Under the pieces are notes generated by a model. It was not told the origin of the DNA and made no database searches. It saw nothing but the letters and a program-made list of their open reading frames with translations. Source: Balneolales bacterium (GTDB taxonomy: Bacteria; Bacteroidota; Rhodothermia; Balneolales; Cyclonatronaceae). From it: a stretch of DNA of 64,000 nucleotides. Location of the stretch: NCBI GenBank assembly GCA_020832405.1, contig JAFIET010000008.1, positions 1 through 64,000 on the forward strand, written 5' to 3'. Positions 9,301 through 17,839 of this stretch are shown here, one piece after another; position 1 is the stretch's first letter; the number at the start of each line of letters is the position of its first letter. A program made the translations under genes and the position numbers.

Positions 9301-10065
9301 ATTGGTGATGCTGATGGTTGTTCCCTGAAAATCGGGCACATCCAGCTGACCGTTACGGGCACGGGCGATCAGCTCGTAATAGGCGTGCAGGAACTCCCGG
9401 AAAGTCATCTTGTCAACTTTCTTGATGTTGGCAACCACCAGATTGCGGGAGCCGCCCTTGCCGGGCAGGTCGATCGCGATGCCGAGGTTCACATCATTGG
9501 GGTACACCTTCACGGGGCGCCCTTTTTCGTCGGTATCGTAGTAGGCGTTCATGGAAGGCACCTCCTTCAGCGCACGGATAACCGCCCAGCCGATAAAATG
9601 GGTGAAGGTCGCCTTCGGCTCGCCGCGCTCGGTGAGGTGTTTGTTGATGATGTTCCGGTCTTCAAACAGCATTTTAACCGGAATTACGCGCAGCGAGGTA
9701 GCGGTAGGAAGTTCGAGACTTTCATCCATATTCTCCGCGATTTTCGCTGAAGCACCGCGCAAAGGCTCGATCCGCACATCATCAGATTTTTCAGCGGGTT
9801 TCTTCGCAGCTTTGGCAGCCGGGGCGGCCTTGGCTTCAGGGGCTTTGGGGGCAGGCGGCTGTGCAACCGCTGAACCGTTGGTTGCGGCCTTCGCCTGTGC
9901 AGCAGGCTGAGCGGCCACAACAGAACCGTCGCCGAGCTTGCTGAGATATTCGTCAAAATAATTGCGCCAGTATTCAGGAACCGAATCCGGATCTTCCTGA
10001 TATTGTTTTAATAATTCTTCGACAAGGGCTGCATTCGGGCCAAATAATTCTTCAAGTGACTTCAA
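6388..10065 (-). CDS. kgd: Multifunctional 2-oxoglutarate decarboxylase / dehydrogenase E1 with fused E2 succinyltransferase domain
   Basis: This 1225-residue TCA-cycle enzyme has a short OGDH-type N-terminal helix (LEELFGPNAALVEELLKQYQ). An Ala/Pro/Lys-rich linker follows (about 50-95). Next comes an acyltransferase (E2) catalytic domain with the active-site His312 in TYDHRIIQGAESG. The thiamine-diphosphate E1 domain completes it, with HRGRLNVL and GDAAFAGQG (about residue 649) and a C-terminal transketolase-like half. There is no lipoyl domain. This is the OdhA/Kgd architecture best known from Actinobacteria, which needs a separate lipoylated partner for full dehydrogenase activity. The start is a TTG (10063-10065). 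No ATG lies in frame nearby and there is no clear Shine-Dalgarno. A terminator lies at 6323-6359. Confidence 0.95.
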   Translation of the reverse strand: MKSLEELFGPNAALVEELLKQYQEDPDSVPEYWRNYFDEYLSKLGDGSVVAAQPAAQAKAATNGSAVAQPPAPKAPEAKAAPAAKAAKKPAEKSDDVRIEPLRGASAKIAENMDESLELPTATSLRVIPVKMLFEDRNIINKHLTERGEPKATFTHFIGWAVIRALKEVPSMNAYYDTDEKGRPVKVYPNDVNLGIAIDLPGKGGSRNLVVANIKKVDKMTFREFLHAYYELIARARNGQLDVPDFQGTTISITNPGTIGTVSSLPRLMKGQGTIVATGAMDYPAEFQSMSEELLNHLGISKVMTMTSTYDHRIIQGAESGMFLSKIHTLLTGNGDFYDSIFADLDIPYDPIPFGRDNYSGLIGGNADNLAATKKAVSVLNLINMYRTHGHVLANINPLKHGPGHHPELDYEYHGLTMWDMDREFYCGGLGGLEKAPLRDIVSLLRDTYCGKIGAEYTHILNLSERNWLTDSMESTLNVPDLDKEDRRLILKKLNQASAFEEFLHKKYIGHKRFSLEGAESVIPTINHMLERAGGYGVEEVVFGMAHRGRLNVLVNIMGKSYKQIFSEFEGNIDPDSAQGSGDVKYHLGTRSIFKTADGKEIKLELMPNPSHLESVNPVVEGAVRAKQDLISENNEDSGSKVIPLLIHGDAAFAGQGVVAETLTMSQLKGYKTGGTIHLIINNQIGFTTLPQDGRSTRYASDLAKMILAPIFHVNGDDPEACVHAMNLALDYRQRFGKDVVIDLICYRKHGHNEGDEPAFTQPGLYREIKDHPQVREIYTQELLRKKELSQEEVDEIFKEFDEILEQAFNDAKSLPSYQIGEKDTLRKYSSQSERNKVTNTSIDSQKLIDIAYKINTVPSDFDANPKLLRILAKRSEIVEKNQKKIDWGYGEALAFGSLLVQGVPIRLAGQDSERGTFSHRHAVLHGTETSQKFTPLNHLDEGQAKFQVYNSLLSEFAALGYEFGYSASRPESLVLWEAQFGDFVNGAQIIIDQYLSSSETKWRQTSSLMMLLPHGYEGQGPEHSSARIERFLQLCAEDNMRICNCTTPAQLFHLIRRQALSPNKKPTILFTPKSLLRHPLAVSSTEELANGRFNYVLGDAEVNASDVRKIVFCSGKVYYDLYNKRKETEAKDIALVRIEQYYPFPDADVRAEISQYPNLREIVWCQEEPRNMGAWTYIRSRFEYDLKDDYQIKYAGRFPSASPAAGTMKLHTAEQEKLVAEALK

Positions 10066-10608
10066 GGCAGTAGTGAGTTGGGTGAGTAAATAGGACTTAA
10101 ATAATAGTAAAGCCTGAATTTAACGCGGCCTGAATTTCAGTTCGGCAACAAAGAGGATACCTGCAAAAAAACTTTCCCCCTTTAAAATGATGCAGCCGGG
10201 AAACAATCGAAAATCAGCACGCTAATTCATTGGTTTTGTAGCATTTTAAGCAGCTTATTGCTGCGTCCGTTAACTTTCATCTGCGGACGTTCATTTTAGC
10301 ATACATCCTTTGGAAGGACGACTGCTTCAAGAAAGCGCTTTTAACACTGCTTAACTTGCAAAATACTTAATCTGCCGCTTAAATACGACAGCTTTAAAAA
10401 CAGATACTGCTGTTTGATTTGTGATATTTTTGTTTTCTTTAGAGGAATAGATACCGATACATTCCGGATGCCTGAAACGCCCGATAGTCTGAACAGAGGC
10501 TGACGATTTGCTTCATTTCTGAATAATCACTGATCTTTATTTATTAAGGCTTCAAGTCCGGAACAATCTCCTTTTTTCATTAACTGTTCTAATCAACCCG
10601 ATATTTTT
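10066..10608. other. Divergent intergenic region kgd / pepF, no gene seen
   Basis: This 543-base, AT-richer region separates the divergent kgd and pepF genes. No convincing ORF or tRNA is present. A possible hairpin (GCGTCCG, loop, CGGACG) sits around 10264-10290. It should hold the promoters of both genes, but I could not assign them with confidence. Confidence 0.5.
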
Positions 10609-12402
10609 ATGAGTACACAGCACGGAGCTGAAACCATCAGGTGGGACCTGTCCGATTTATACACGGCTCCCGACGACGATAATTTAACCAGCGACATGAA
10701 GCGCATAGGCGAAGAAGCCGACGCATTTGCCGCCCGCTGGAAAGGCCGCATCGCAGCCCTTAGTGCGGAAGAACTCAAAGAAGCCCTCGCGGGCTACGAA
10801 AAGCTGAACGACCTCAGCAGCAAAATCGGCTCCTACGCCTACCTGAACTGGAGCACCAACACCGAAGATGCCGCTCTGGGCAAACTGCTTCAGCAAACGA
10901 GCGAGCTGGGCTCTGAACTCAGGCAGAAGCTCGTTTTCTTCGACCTGGAATGGCTTGCGCTCGATGATGCCCACGCCCAAAGCCTGATTGATGCCCCTGA
11001 GCTCGCCTTTTACCGGCACTATCTCGAAAGCTCCCGCAAGTACAAGCCGCACATGCTTACCGAGGCCGAAGAAAAGGTGCTCTCGGCAAAATCCGTGACC
11101 GGCGCCCGTGCGTGGGTGCGGTTTTTCGATGAAACCCTCGGTGCAGCACGCTTCGATCTCGACGGGGAGAAGGTGCCCGAGCAGCAGGTGCTCAGCAAGA
11201 TGCACGCGCCCGACCGCGAAACCCGTCGCAAGGCCGCGGCCTCCCTCACGGCGGGCTTCAAAGAGCTGAGCCGTCCGCTCACCTTTGTGTTCAACACCCT
11301 GCTGGCCGACAAAAGCACCAACGATAAGCTGCGCGGCTACCCGAGCTGGGTGACCTCCCGAAACCTTTCCAACGAGATCAAAGACGAAACCGTGGAATCG
11401 CTGGTTGAGGCCGTAACCGATGCCTACCCGCTGGTGCAGCGTTACTACCGGATGAAAGCGAAGCTGCTTGGCCTGGATCAGATGCATGATTACGACCGCT
11501 ACGCACCGCTCGCACAAAATGAAACCGTCGTTACCTGGCAGGAAGCCCGCAAGATGGTGCTTGAGGCCTACGGCGGCTTCCATCCGAAAATGGGCGAAAT
11601 TGCCGGGCATTTTTTTGAGAAAAACTGGATTGATGCCGCCATCAGGCCGGGGAAACGGGGCGGGGCCTACTCGGCCTCGACGGCTGACTCCGTGCACCCC
11701 TACGTATTTATGAACTACGACGGCCGCGTGCGCGATGTACAAACCCTGGCGCATGAGCTTGGGCACGGCGTGCATCAGTACCTTTCGCGCGAGCGCGGTC
11801 CGCTGCAGTCAGGCACCCCGCTTACTACCGCAGAAACGGCTTCGGTTTTCGGGGAGATGCTGGTTTTCCGCGACCTCATGGCAACGCTCAGCGATCCCAA
11901 AGAAAAGCTTGCCCTGCTGTGCGGCAAGATTGACGACAGCATCGCAACAGTTTTCCGGCAGATTTCAATGAACCGCTTCGAAAATGCCATCCACACTACC
12001 CGCCGCGAAAAAGGCGAACTTACCACGCAGCAGTTCAGCGAACTGTGGATGGAAACACAAACCGCACTCTACGGGGAGTCTGTAAAACTCAGTGACGATT
12101 ACGGACTTTGGTGGTGTTATATTCCGCACTTCCTGCACTCGCCGGGTTACGTCTATGCCTACGCCTTTGGCGAATTACTCGTGCTTTCGCTGTATGAGCA
12201 GTACCGCAGCACACCGCAGGGCTTTGCTGACCGCTACATGGAGCTGCTCAGTGCCGGCGGTTCAGAATCGCCGGAGGTGCTCACTGCGCGCATGGGGGTT
12301 GACATCAACGACAAAGCCTTCTGGCAGGCCGGCGTGGCGCTCATCGGCAAGCTTATCGACGAAGCGGAGGCTCTGGCAGCCGAAGTTTCGGCTCAGGCGT
12401 AG
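10609..12402 (+). CDS. pepF: Oligoendopeptidase F (M3B metallopeptidase)
   Basis: This 597-residue cytoplasmic zinc endopeptidase cleaves short peptides, generally in peptide recycling. The HExxH zinc motif is HELGH at 382-386, with the third ligand probably Glu409 in AETASVFGE. The N-terminal helical region (MSTQHGAETIRWDLSDLY) is typical of PepF and the length matches the family. It has no signal peptide. ATG 10609 is the first start and fits the family N-terminus. It is followed by a 105-base gap and then the GAF-like gene on the same strand; co-transcription is possible, with no clear terminator between. Confidence 0.95.
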   Translation: MSTQHGAETIRWDLSDLYTAPDDDNLTSDMKRIGEEADAFAARWKGRIAALSAEELKEALAGYEKLNDLSSKIGSYAYLNWSTNTEDAALGKLLQQTSELGSELRQKLVFFDLEWLALDDAHAQSLIDAPELAFYRHYLESSRKYKPHMLTEAEEKVLSAKSVTGARAWVRFFDETLGAARFDLDGEKVPEQQVLSKMHAPDRETRRKAAASLTAGFKELSRPLTFVFNTLLADKSTNDKLRGYPSWVTSRNLSNEIKDETVESLVEAVTDAYPLVQRYYRMKAKLLGLDQMHDYDRYAPLAQNETVVTWQEARKMVLEAYGGFHPKMGEIAGHFFEKNWIDAAIRPGKRGGAYSASTADSVHPYVFMNYDGRVRDVQTLAHELGHGVHQYLSRERGPLQSGTPLTTAETASVFGEMLVFRDLMATLSDPKEKLALLCGKIDDSIATVFRQISMNRFENAIHTTRREKGELTTQQFSELWMETQTALYGESVKLSDDYGLWWCYIPHFLHSPGYVYAYAFGELLVLSLYEQYRSTPQGFADRYMELLSAGGSESPEVLTARMGVDINDKAFWQAGVALIGKLIDEAEALAAEVSAQA

Positions 12403-12507
12403 CAAAACCGGCACAGCCGGGGTAACAGGCAGAAACTGCCCAAGCCCCGCAGTCGGCGAAGGTATGGAAGCACATCACCCGAAAAGAAAACACGATCTAA
12501 TAAAAAA

Positions 12508-14046
12508 ATGAGCAACAGCTCACCATCTGATTTGGCAACTGCAAACGACATCCACCGGGATAAAACGCTTGAGAAACAGGCAAAACGGCGCTTCAAGGAT
12601 GCGGCCCGAAACCTGCTCAGGCTGCTTCGGGCATCGGTTGGCGCCCAAACCAGCTACATGTACTGGATAAACCGCAACCGGGAGCAGCTGGTGCTCGAGT
12701 GCGCAGACTCCGACCTGCAGGAGGTCGTATTTCAGGACCGCATCACCTTCAAAGAGCACTTTCTCACCCCCTGGCTCGATCTGGACCACCCGGCCCTGAT
12801 TGACACCGGAAATGAAAACCGGCAACTTAAGCTCCTCCATCACATCAGCGAGCAGGATCAGCTGGTTAAAACACTCCTGCTCATTCCATTTGTGAATAAC
12901 GGGGAAACCGTAGCCCTCTCTGTTGCAGAATTCACCAGGGCTGTTGCGGAAGGGGAACTTGCAGAGGAAACGGTGACCGCCTATCACGACTCGGTGGAAA
13001 ACATCCTGCAAACCTTTCTGGACCTCAGCTTTATGCTGGAGCAGGAAGAGCGCTGGGCAAGGCAGGAAAAAACATCCCAAAACCTGCTTGGCCGCATGAA
13101 CAGCTGTCAGCTGCTGCGAAGGCTTGTTGTTGAAGCCGCCGCACTAACCAAAAAAGGCGGGGCTGTGCTTGCACTCAAAAACGGAAGCGGTTGGCAACTT
13201 GTGTTTCGCGCCGGCGCCATGATACACGAACTGCCTGCCGGTCTGGAACTGACTGAACACTCACAAGCCTGGCTGGCCCTTGAATCGGGTGAGCCTCGGT
13301 TTACGCTTCATTTTAATGGGAACCCCAAACGCTTTCATCCGGCGGAAACGCCCGCAACCGGGGCCTCGCTCGCCATCCCGATGGATGTGCTTGATTTCCG
13401 GCAGGGATTGCTGCTGGTTTGGGATGAAGACCCGCTGCGTTTCACGGAATCGCAGCGGCACATGTACATCAGTATGTGCCGCGTTGTGAGCCTGCAGCTG
13501 GGGCAGCCGCGTTTCGGGCACACGGGCAAACCCGAAGAACCGCTGCTCGGAACCCCGCATGGTGCCTATAACCTGGAACTGCTGGAGCACGTGCTCGAAC
13601 AGGAATTCGAAAACCGAAAGCCCGAAACGGAGGGGGCAAAACCCTGGCTGGTGATGGTTACCCCGGCTGACTATCACATCCTTCGCACCCGAAACGCGCT
13701 GCGCAAAACCAACGAAATTCAGCGTCAGATGATCCTTGATCTGGGTCCGGCCCGTTCCGGACTGAGCGGGCTGGTAGCCTTTCATTCCGACAGCATCTGC
13801 CTGGTTTACATCCGTGCTGAGGAAAAACAGGCAGATAAGTGGCTGCTCCGCTTTGCGCAGCACAGCCGCGAACAGGGCCTGGCGGGCCGGGTTTACCCTT
13901 CGGATATTGATTTTATTGCTGCAAAATACTGCATCCCCGCCGGCGAAACAGACGTATATAACTGCATTCAGGCTGTTCGAAAGGCCCTAAATGCTGCAAT
14001 AAAAGAGAACAGAACCATCCTAAAATCAGCAGGGGACTTAAAATGA
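12508..14046 (+). CDS. Double-GAF-like protein of unknown function
   Basis: 512 residues, no signal peptide or membrane segment. The pattern of alternating helices and strands suggests two GAF-like domains: about 30-175 (LRASVGAQTSYMYWINRNRE onwards) and about 195-335 (GGAVLALKNGSGWQLVFRAG, later ASLAIPMDVLDFRQGLLLVW). A C-terminal alpha/beta region (355-512) has no motif I recognise; it could be a degenerate output domain. GAF domains usually bind small ligands or mediate dimer signalling, so a cytoplasmic sensor role is an inference. The stop overlaps the deoB start by four bases (ATGA), so the two are translationally coupled. The assignment is low resolution and rests on fold-like patterns, not on a firm signature. 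Confidence 0.6.
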   Translation: MSNSSPSDLATANDIHRDKTLEKQAKRRFKDAARNLLRLLRASVGAQTSYMYWINRNREQLVLECADSDLQEVVFQDRITFKEHFLTPWLDLDHPALIDTGNENRQLKLLHHISEQDQLVKTLLLIPFVNNGETVALSVAEFTRAVAEGELAEETVTAYHDSVENILQTFLDLSFMLEQEERWARQEKTSQNLLGRMNSCQLLRRLVVEAAALTKKGGAVLALKNGSGWQLVFRAGAMIHELPAGLELTEHSQAWLALESGEPRFTLHFNGNPKRFHPAETPATGASLAIPMDVLDFRQGLLLVWDEDPLRFTESQRHMYISMCRVVSLQLGQPRFGHTGKPEEPLLGTPHGAYNLELLEHVLEQEFENRKPETEGAKPWLVMVTPADYHILRTRNALRKTNEIQRQMILDLGPARSGLSGLVAFHSDSICLVYIRAEEKQADKWLLRFAQHSREQGLAGRVYPSDIDFIAAKYCIPAGETDVYNCIQAVRKALNAAIKENRTILKSAGDLK

Positions 14047-15230
14047 GCAATTTCTATTTGATTATACTCGATGGTGTAGGCTGCGGGCATCAGGAAGATG
14101 CCGCTCAGTACGGAGATGTTGGCAGCAACACCCTTGGGCACGTAGTTAACAGCATGAAACCCGAACTGCCGAACTTCACCCGCCTCGGGCTTGGCAACAT
14201 CATCCCCCTTGATACTGTGCCGCCGGTTTTGAATTCTCTATGTGGTTTTGGTAAGATGAGGGAGGTCTCAGCCGGCAAAGACTCAACGACCGGGCACTGG
14301 GAAATCGCGGGTATCCGCATGCCCGAAGCCTTCCCGACTTATCCCGAAGGTTTCCCGGCTGAAATAGCGCAGGCATTTGCTGAGCATACCGGAACATCGG
14401 GTATTCTGGCCAACAAGCCGTTTTCCGGCACCGATGTTATCCGGAATTTCGGGGAAGAGCACCTAAAAACCGGCAAGCCCATTGTTTATACCTCCGCCGA
14501 CAGCGTTTTCCAGGTAGCAACCCACACCGATATTGTGCCGCTCGAAAAACTGTATGCCTGGTGCCGTTTTGCGCGCGAAGAACTCATGACCGGTGAGCAC
14601 GCTGTCGGGCGGGTTATTGCACGGCCCTTCGCCGGCGAGCCCGGTAAGTTTTTTCGGCTGACCGATCACCGGCAGGATTTCTCGCTGGTTGCACCGGAGC
14701 CCAACATTATGTCGGAACTGCAGGGAGCGGGCATCAAAACCTACTCCATCGGCAAAATAATCGACCTTTTCGGCGGGGTCGGTTTCACACAGTACCGCAA
14801 AACACACAGCAACGCCGAAGGCATCTCTCAGCTGCTTTCCCTGATGCATGCAGCGGAAAACAGCTTCGTATTTGTGAACCTCATCGATACCGATCAGCTG
14901 TTTGGCCACCGCAACGATCCTGCGGGTTTTGCCGGATCGCTCGAAGAGTTTGACCGGGCCATACCTGCCCTTTTTTCGAACCTGAAGGATGACGACGTGC
15001 TGGTAATAACTGCCGATCACGGAAACGACCCTACTACAGTGAGCACCGATCATGCACGGGAATTTGTGCCACTGCTCGTTTACGGAAAAGGATTGGAAGG
15101 GCAATCACTGGGCACAAGGGCGACCTTCAGTGATGTTGCCGCTTCAGTGATGCATTGGGCCGGCCTTGAAAACCTTTTCACAGGCCGTTCATTTCTTGCA
15201 GAAAAAAAGAAACCGGAAGAAACACACTAA
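14043..15230 (+). CDS. deoB: Phosphopentomutase
   Basis: This 395-residue member of the alkaline-phosphatase superfamily interconverts ribose/deoxyribose 1-phosphate and 5-phosphate, linking nucleoside salvage to pentose phosphates. Asp10 in LIILDGVGCG is the expected first metal ligand. The nucleophilic threonine lies in GKDSTTGHWE (82-83). The C-terminal metal site includes ITADHGND and TDHAREFVP. The length fits the family (about 390). It is coupled by an ATGA overlap to the GAF-like gene upstream. The other deo genes are not in the window. Confidence 0.93.
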   Translation: MSNFYLIILDGVGCGHQEDAAQYGDVGSNTLGHVVNSMKPELPNFTRLGLGNIIPLDTVPPVLNSLCGFGKMREVSAGKDSTTGHWEIAGIRMPEAFPTYPEGFPAEIAQAFAEHTGTSGILANKPFSGTDVIRNFGEEHLKTGKPIVYTSADSVFQVATHTDIVPLEKLYAWCRFAREELMTGEHAVGRVIARPFAGEPGKFFRLTDHRQDFSLVAPEPNIMSELQGAGIKTYSIGKIIDLFGGVGFTQYRKTHSNAEGISQLLSLMHAAENSFVFVNLIDTDQLFGHRNDPAGFAGSLEEFDRAIPALFSNLKDDDVLVITADHGNDPTTVSTDHAREFVPLLVYGKGLEGQSLGTRATFSDVAASVMHWAGLENLFTGRSFLAEKKKPEETH

Positions 15231-15401
15231 ACAGTGTACTCCGGCAAATAAAGCATCGTATTGTCTGATGAATGCTTCACCAAAGAAAACAGCCATTGCA
15301 GGCGCAGCAAGTAAACGCAGCAATCCGCGTTTAAAATTAAATTCTATGCATGAATGGCAGTACTAATTGTAAAAGCAACTTTTCAGGTAATGCACAGCAG
15401 G

Positions 15402-15433
15402 TTTGTTCAGCCCCCTGAAAGGCCTTATATTCA
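15402..15433 (+). promoter_or_regulatory. Bacteroidota-type promoter for the sigma factor gene
   Basis: TTTG at 15402-15405, a 20-base spacer, then TATATTCA at 15426-15433, matching the -33 TTTG / -7 TAnnTTTG pattern in six core positions. It lies about 50 bases ahead of the GTG start at 15484. Confidence 0.45.
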
Positions 15434-15483
15434 TCAGTTAATCGCTAAAGCACAACTCGAATCAACTTAAAGCGGATATCTAA

Positions 15484-16368
15484 GTGTCAAAGAAAAAGAA
15501 AAAAGATCCCAAAAACCCGGCACCAAGCGGTATATCAACGCGTGAATCGCAATCATTGGACCGCTATTTACAGGAAATCGGAAAGGTAAGTCTCATTACA
15601 CCTGATGAAGAAGTTGAGCTTGCGAAACGCATTCAGGCGGGCGATCAGGAAGCCCTCGAAAAATTAACGCAGGCCAATCTGCGTTTCGTTGTGTCTGTAG
15701 CCAAGCAGTATCAAAATCAGGGGCTATCCCTTGGCGATCTGATCAATGAAGGAAATCTTGGGCTGATAAAAGCAGCCAAGCGTTTTGATGAAACCCGCGG
15801 TTTCAAGTTTATTTCTTACGCCGTATGGTGGATTCGCCAGTCCATTCTGCAGGCGCTTGCCGAGCAGAGCCGTATCGTACGCCTGCCGCTGAACCGGGTT
15901 GGCGCACTCAACAAAATTGGTAAAGAGCTCTCCAAACTGGAGCAGGAGTACGAGCGGCTTCCGTCAGCGGCAGAGCTTTCCGAATCTTTGGATATGACTG
16001 TATCTGAAGTTGCCGATACGCTCAAAATTTCCGGACGTCACCTTTCCGTTGACGCGCCATTTGCGCAGGGTGAAGACAACAGGCTTCTCGACGTTCTTGA
16101 AAACGAGGAAACACCAAACCCCGATCTTGAGCTGATGAGCGAGTCGCTCAAAGTTGAAATCGAGCGGGCATTATCCAAGCTGAGCACCCGCGAAGCTGAG
16201 GTTATCCGCCTGTATTTCGGCATTGGCCGTGAGCACTCCCTCACCCTTGAGGAAATCGGAGAGCGTTTCGATCTTACCCGTGAACGTGTGCGCCAGATTA
16301 AAGAGAAGGCCCTCAGGAAGTTACGCCATCACAACAGAAGCATGGCGCTGCGCGCTTACCTCGGTTAG
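15484..16368 (+). CDS. rpoD: Primary RNA polymerase sigma factor (RpoD/SigA type, short form)
   Basis: 294 residues, the short housekeeping sigma form common in the Bacteroidota/Balneolota. Region 1.2 ([20 protein letters not shown]) comes first. Region 2 carries [20 protein letters not shown] and the -10-melting segment with [10 protein letters not shown]. Region 3 and a region 4 helix-turn-helix ([20 protein letters not shown]) follow. Region 1.1 is absent. The start is GTG 15484, followed by a very lysine-rich tail (SKKKKKDPK). A promoter-like element lies 50 bases upstream and a strong terminator follows at 16413. In this group the factor recognises TTTG/TAnnTTTG promoters, and several candidates in this window fit that. 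Confidence 0.96.
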   Translation: MSKKKKKDPKNPAPSGISTRESQSLDRYLQEIGKVSLITPDEEVELAKRIQAGDQEALEKLTQANLRFVVSVAKQYQNQGLSLGDLINEGNLGLIKAAKRFDETRGFKFISYAVWWIRQSILQALAEQSRIVRLPLNRVGALNKIGKELSKLEQEYERLPSAAELSESLDMTVSEVADTLKISGRHLSVDAPFAQGEDNRLLDVLENEETPNPDLELMSESLKVEIERALSKLSTREAEVIRLYFGIGREHSLTLEEIGERFDLTRERVRQIKEKALRKLRHHNRSMALRAYLG

Positions 16369-16412
16369 GCTGAGTCACTTTGTTTCAATCGTAAGTATTA
16401 GATAAAAATTTT

Positions 16413-16442
16413 GGGATTCGGACCTTTCCGAATCCCTTTTTT
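16413..16442 (+). terminator. Rho-independent terminator after rpoD
   Basis: A 9-bp stem GGGATTCGG / CCGAATCCC with a 6-base loop is followed by a T-rich run. Confidence 0.92.
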
Positions 16443-16571
16443 GTTTATTGTACCTGTGTGCCTTTTTGCTATTACATGCGAAAACAATTAGTTTGAAAAC
16501 AGAATAAAAATGAGTCTTACCGTTGGCACATCATAATCCGAATACTGACGTTAACGGGATATACGGAACAA

Positions 16572-16590
16572 AAACTGAGTCACTCAGTTT
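16572..16590. promoter_or_regulatory. Small perfect palindrome ahead of the lipoprotein gene
   Basis: AAACTGAG, TCA, CTCAGTTT: 8-bp arms with a 3-base centre, 30 bases before the ATG at 16620. It could be an operator or a leader hairpin. No family can be named. Confidence 0.4.
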
Positions 16591-16619
16591 AAGGCTGCAC
16601 AACTCAACGAGGTAATATT

Positions 16620-17627
16620 ATGAAAACGACATTTTTAATTGGCTCCCTTGCAGCGGTACTTTTTCTTTCGGGCTGTTACACCCAGCTTGAAACCATTGAG
16701 AGGCCCCGTGGCTGGAACTCTGCCGGGCAAGCCCTGAGTCCGTACACTTCAGATGCGTACAGCTCCTTTTATTCACGTGAGGAAGAAAACGCTTATGCCC
16801 TTGGCTATTATAACGGTGTTTTCGATGCCGACCTGCAGTTTCGCAGTTATAACTGGAACCGGCATCACGCCTCAATCGGCTTTCATTGGGGAACTCCTTT
16901 TATTGGCTACGGTTTCGGCTCCGGCTATTTCTACGATCCCTACTGGCATCATGCTATGCTGTATGATCCCTTCTTTTTCAGCTATTACGGTGTTTATGCA
17001 TTCCCTCCCCACATGAGATACCGTCATTGGGCTCATTTCAATAACCCCTGGTGGTTTGGAAGTCGCTACATAATCGTGTACAACAACTGGAATATCGGGT
17101 CTGGAAATACAGATATCGTGAGAGGTCCGCGCGCCTCCGGTGTACACCGGGGCAATGTGAACAACATCCGCAGCAACCGAACCGGAAGCAGCGGCCTGGC
17201 TGGTGATACCCGCACCAGAATTCGCGGCAACGATTTCGGCCCTGACGCACACCCTGTATCTGTACGCTCCCGCGGGGGCGGCACTCAGCCGACCAGCATT
17301 GACCGGCGCACACGGGGCGGATCCGCCACACCTTCCGTAATTCGCAGGCCCGCACCTTCTTCAACGCAGGCAACACCACCACGTACAAGAGGAAACAACA
17401 ACACGCCTTCAACCGGAAACCGCAACAGTGGCAGCAGCAGTCAGGGTGAGGCCGGCCGTAGCAGGGGCGGCGGCAGTTCCGGAACACAGGCAACGCCACA
17501 GCGCTCCTCATCAGGAAGTAACAGCAGCGGAACACGCACCCGGAACCGCAACGATAACTCTGACAGCCCGGTATCTATGCTCAGCTCACCGCTGATGTAC
17601 AACGGCGCAACTTTTAGCCTGAGCTAA
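16620..17627 (+). CDS. Lipoprotein with Tyr/Trp/His-rich domain and Ser/Gly/Arg/Thr-rich tail
   Basis: 335 residues. A type II signal (MKTTFLIGSLAAVLFLSGC, lipobox LSGC, Cys19) predicts lipid anchoring in the envelope. Residues 60-165 are unusually rich in Tyr, Trp, His and Phe (repeated SYYGVYAFPPH-like segments). From about 175 to 325 the chain is low-complexity Ser/Gly/Arg/Asn/Thr and probably disordered. The start ATG has GAGG eight bases upstream. Terminators lie before and after, so it is monocistronic. I do not recognise the family. The aromatic/His domain could bind metal, cell wall or nucleic acid, but nothing in the sequence decides this. Confidence 0.7.
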   Translation: MKTTFLIGSLAAVLFLSGCYTQLETIERPRGWNSAGQALSPYTSDAYSSFYSREEENAYALGYYNGVFDADLQFRSYNWNRHHASIGFHWGTPFIGYGFGSGYFYDPYWHHAMLYDPFFFSYYGVYAFPPHMRYRHWAHFNNPWWFGSRYIIVYNNWNIGSGNTDIVRGPRASGVHRGNVNNIRSNRTGSSGLAGDTRTRIRGNDFGPDAHPVSVRSRGGGTQPTSIDRRTRGGSATPSVIRRPAPSSTQATPPRTRGNNNTPSTGNRNSGSSSQGEAGRSRGGGSSGTQATPQRSSSGSNSSGTRTRNRNDNSDSPVSMLSSPLMYNGATFSLS

Positions 17628-17667
17628 TCAGGCCTGAAAACTGCCGGGTAAACATCCTTCGAAACTA

Positions 17668-17708
17668 AAAAGCAGCTTTCTGTTCAGGTACAGAAGCTGC
17701 TTTTTTTT
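17668..17708 (+). terminator. Rho-independent terminator after the lipoprotein gene
   Basis: Stem AAGCAGCTT / AAGCTGCTT with extended CTGT/ACAG pairing toward the loop, followed by eight Ts. Confidence 0.88.
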
Positions 17709-17839
17709 CGCTGATGAGTTTTTATCTAAACACCTCAGCTACTGAATTACCTTCACACCTTAACCCACAAATAGCACGTTTATACCTCTTATTAAAAAAA
17801 TCCCCTTTTCCCTATTCTCACGATTGAAATCTATACATC

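Noticed and set aside
7990-9750. 586-residue plus-strand ORF
   Set aside because: Antisense to kgd, whose E2 and E1 motifs are intact. The ORF has no recognised domain.
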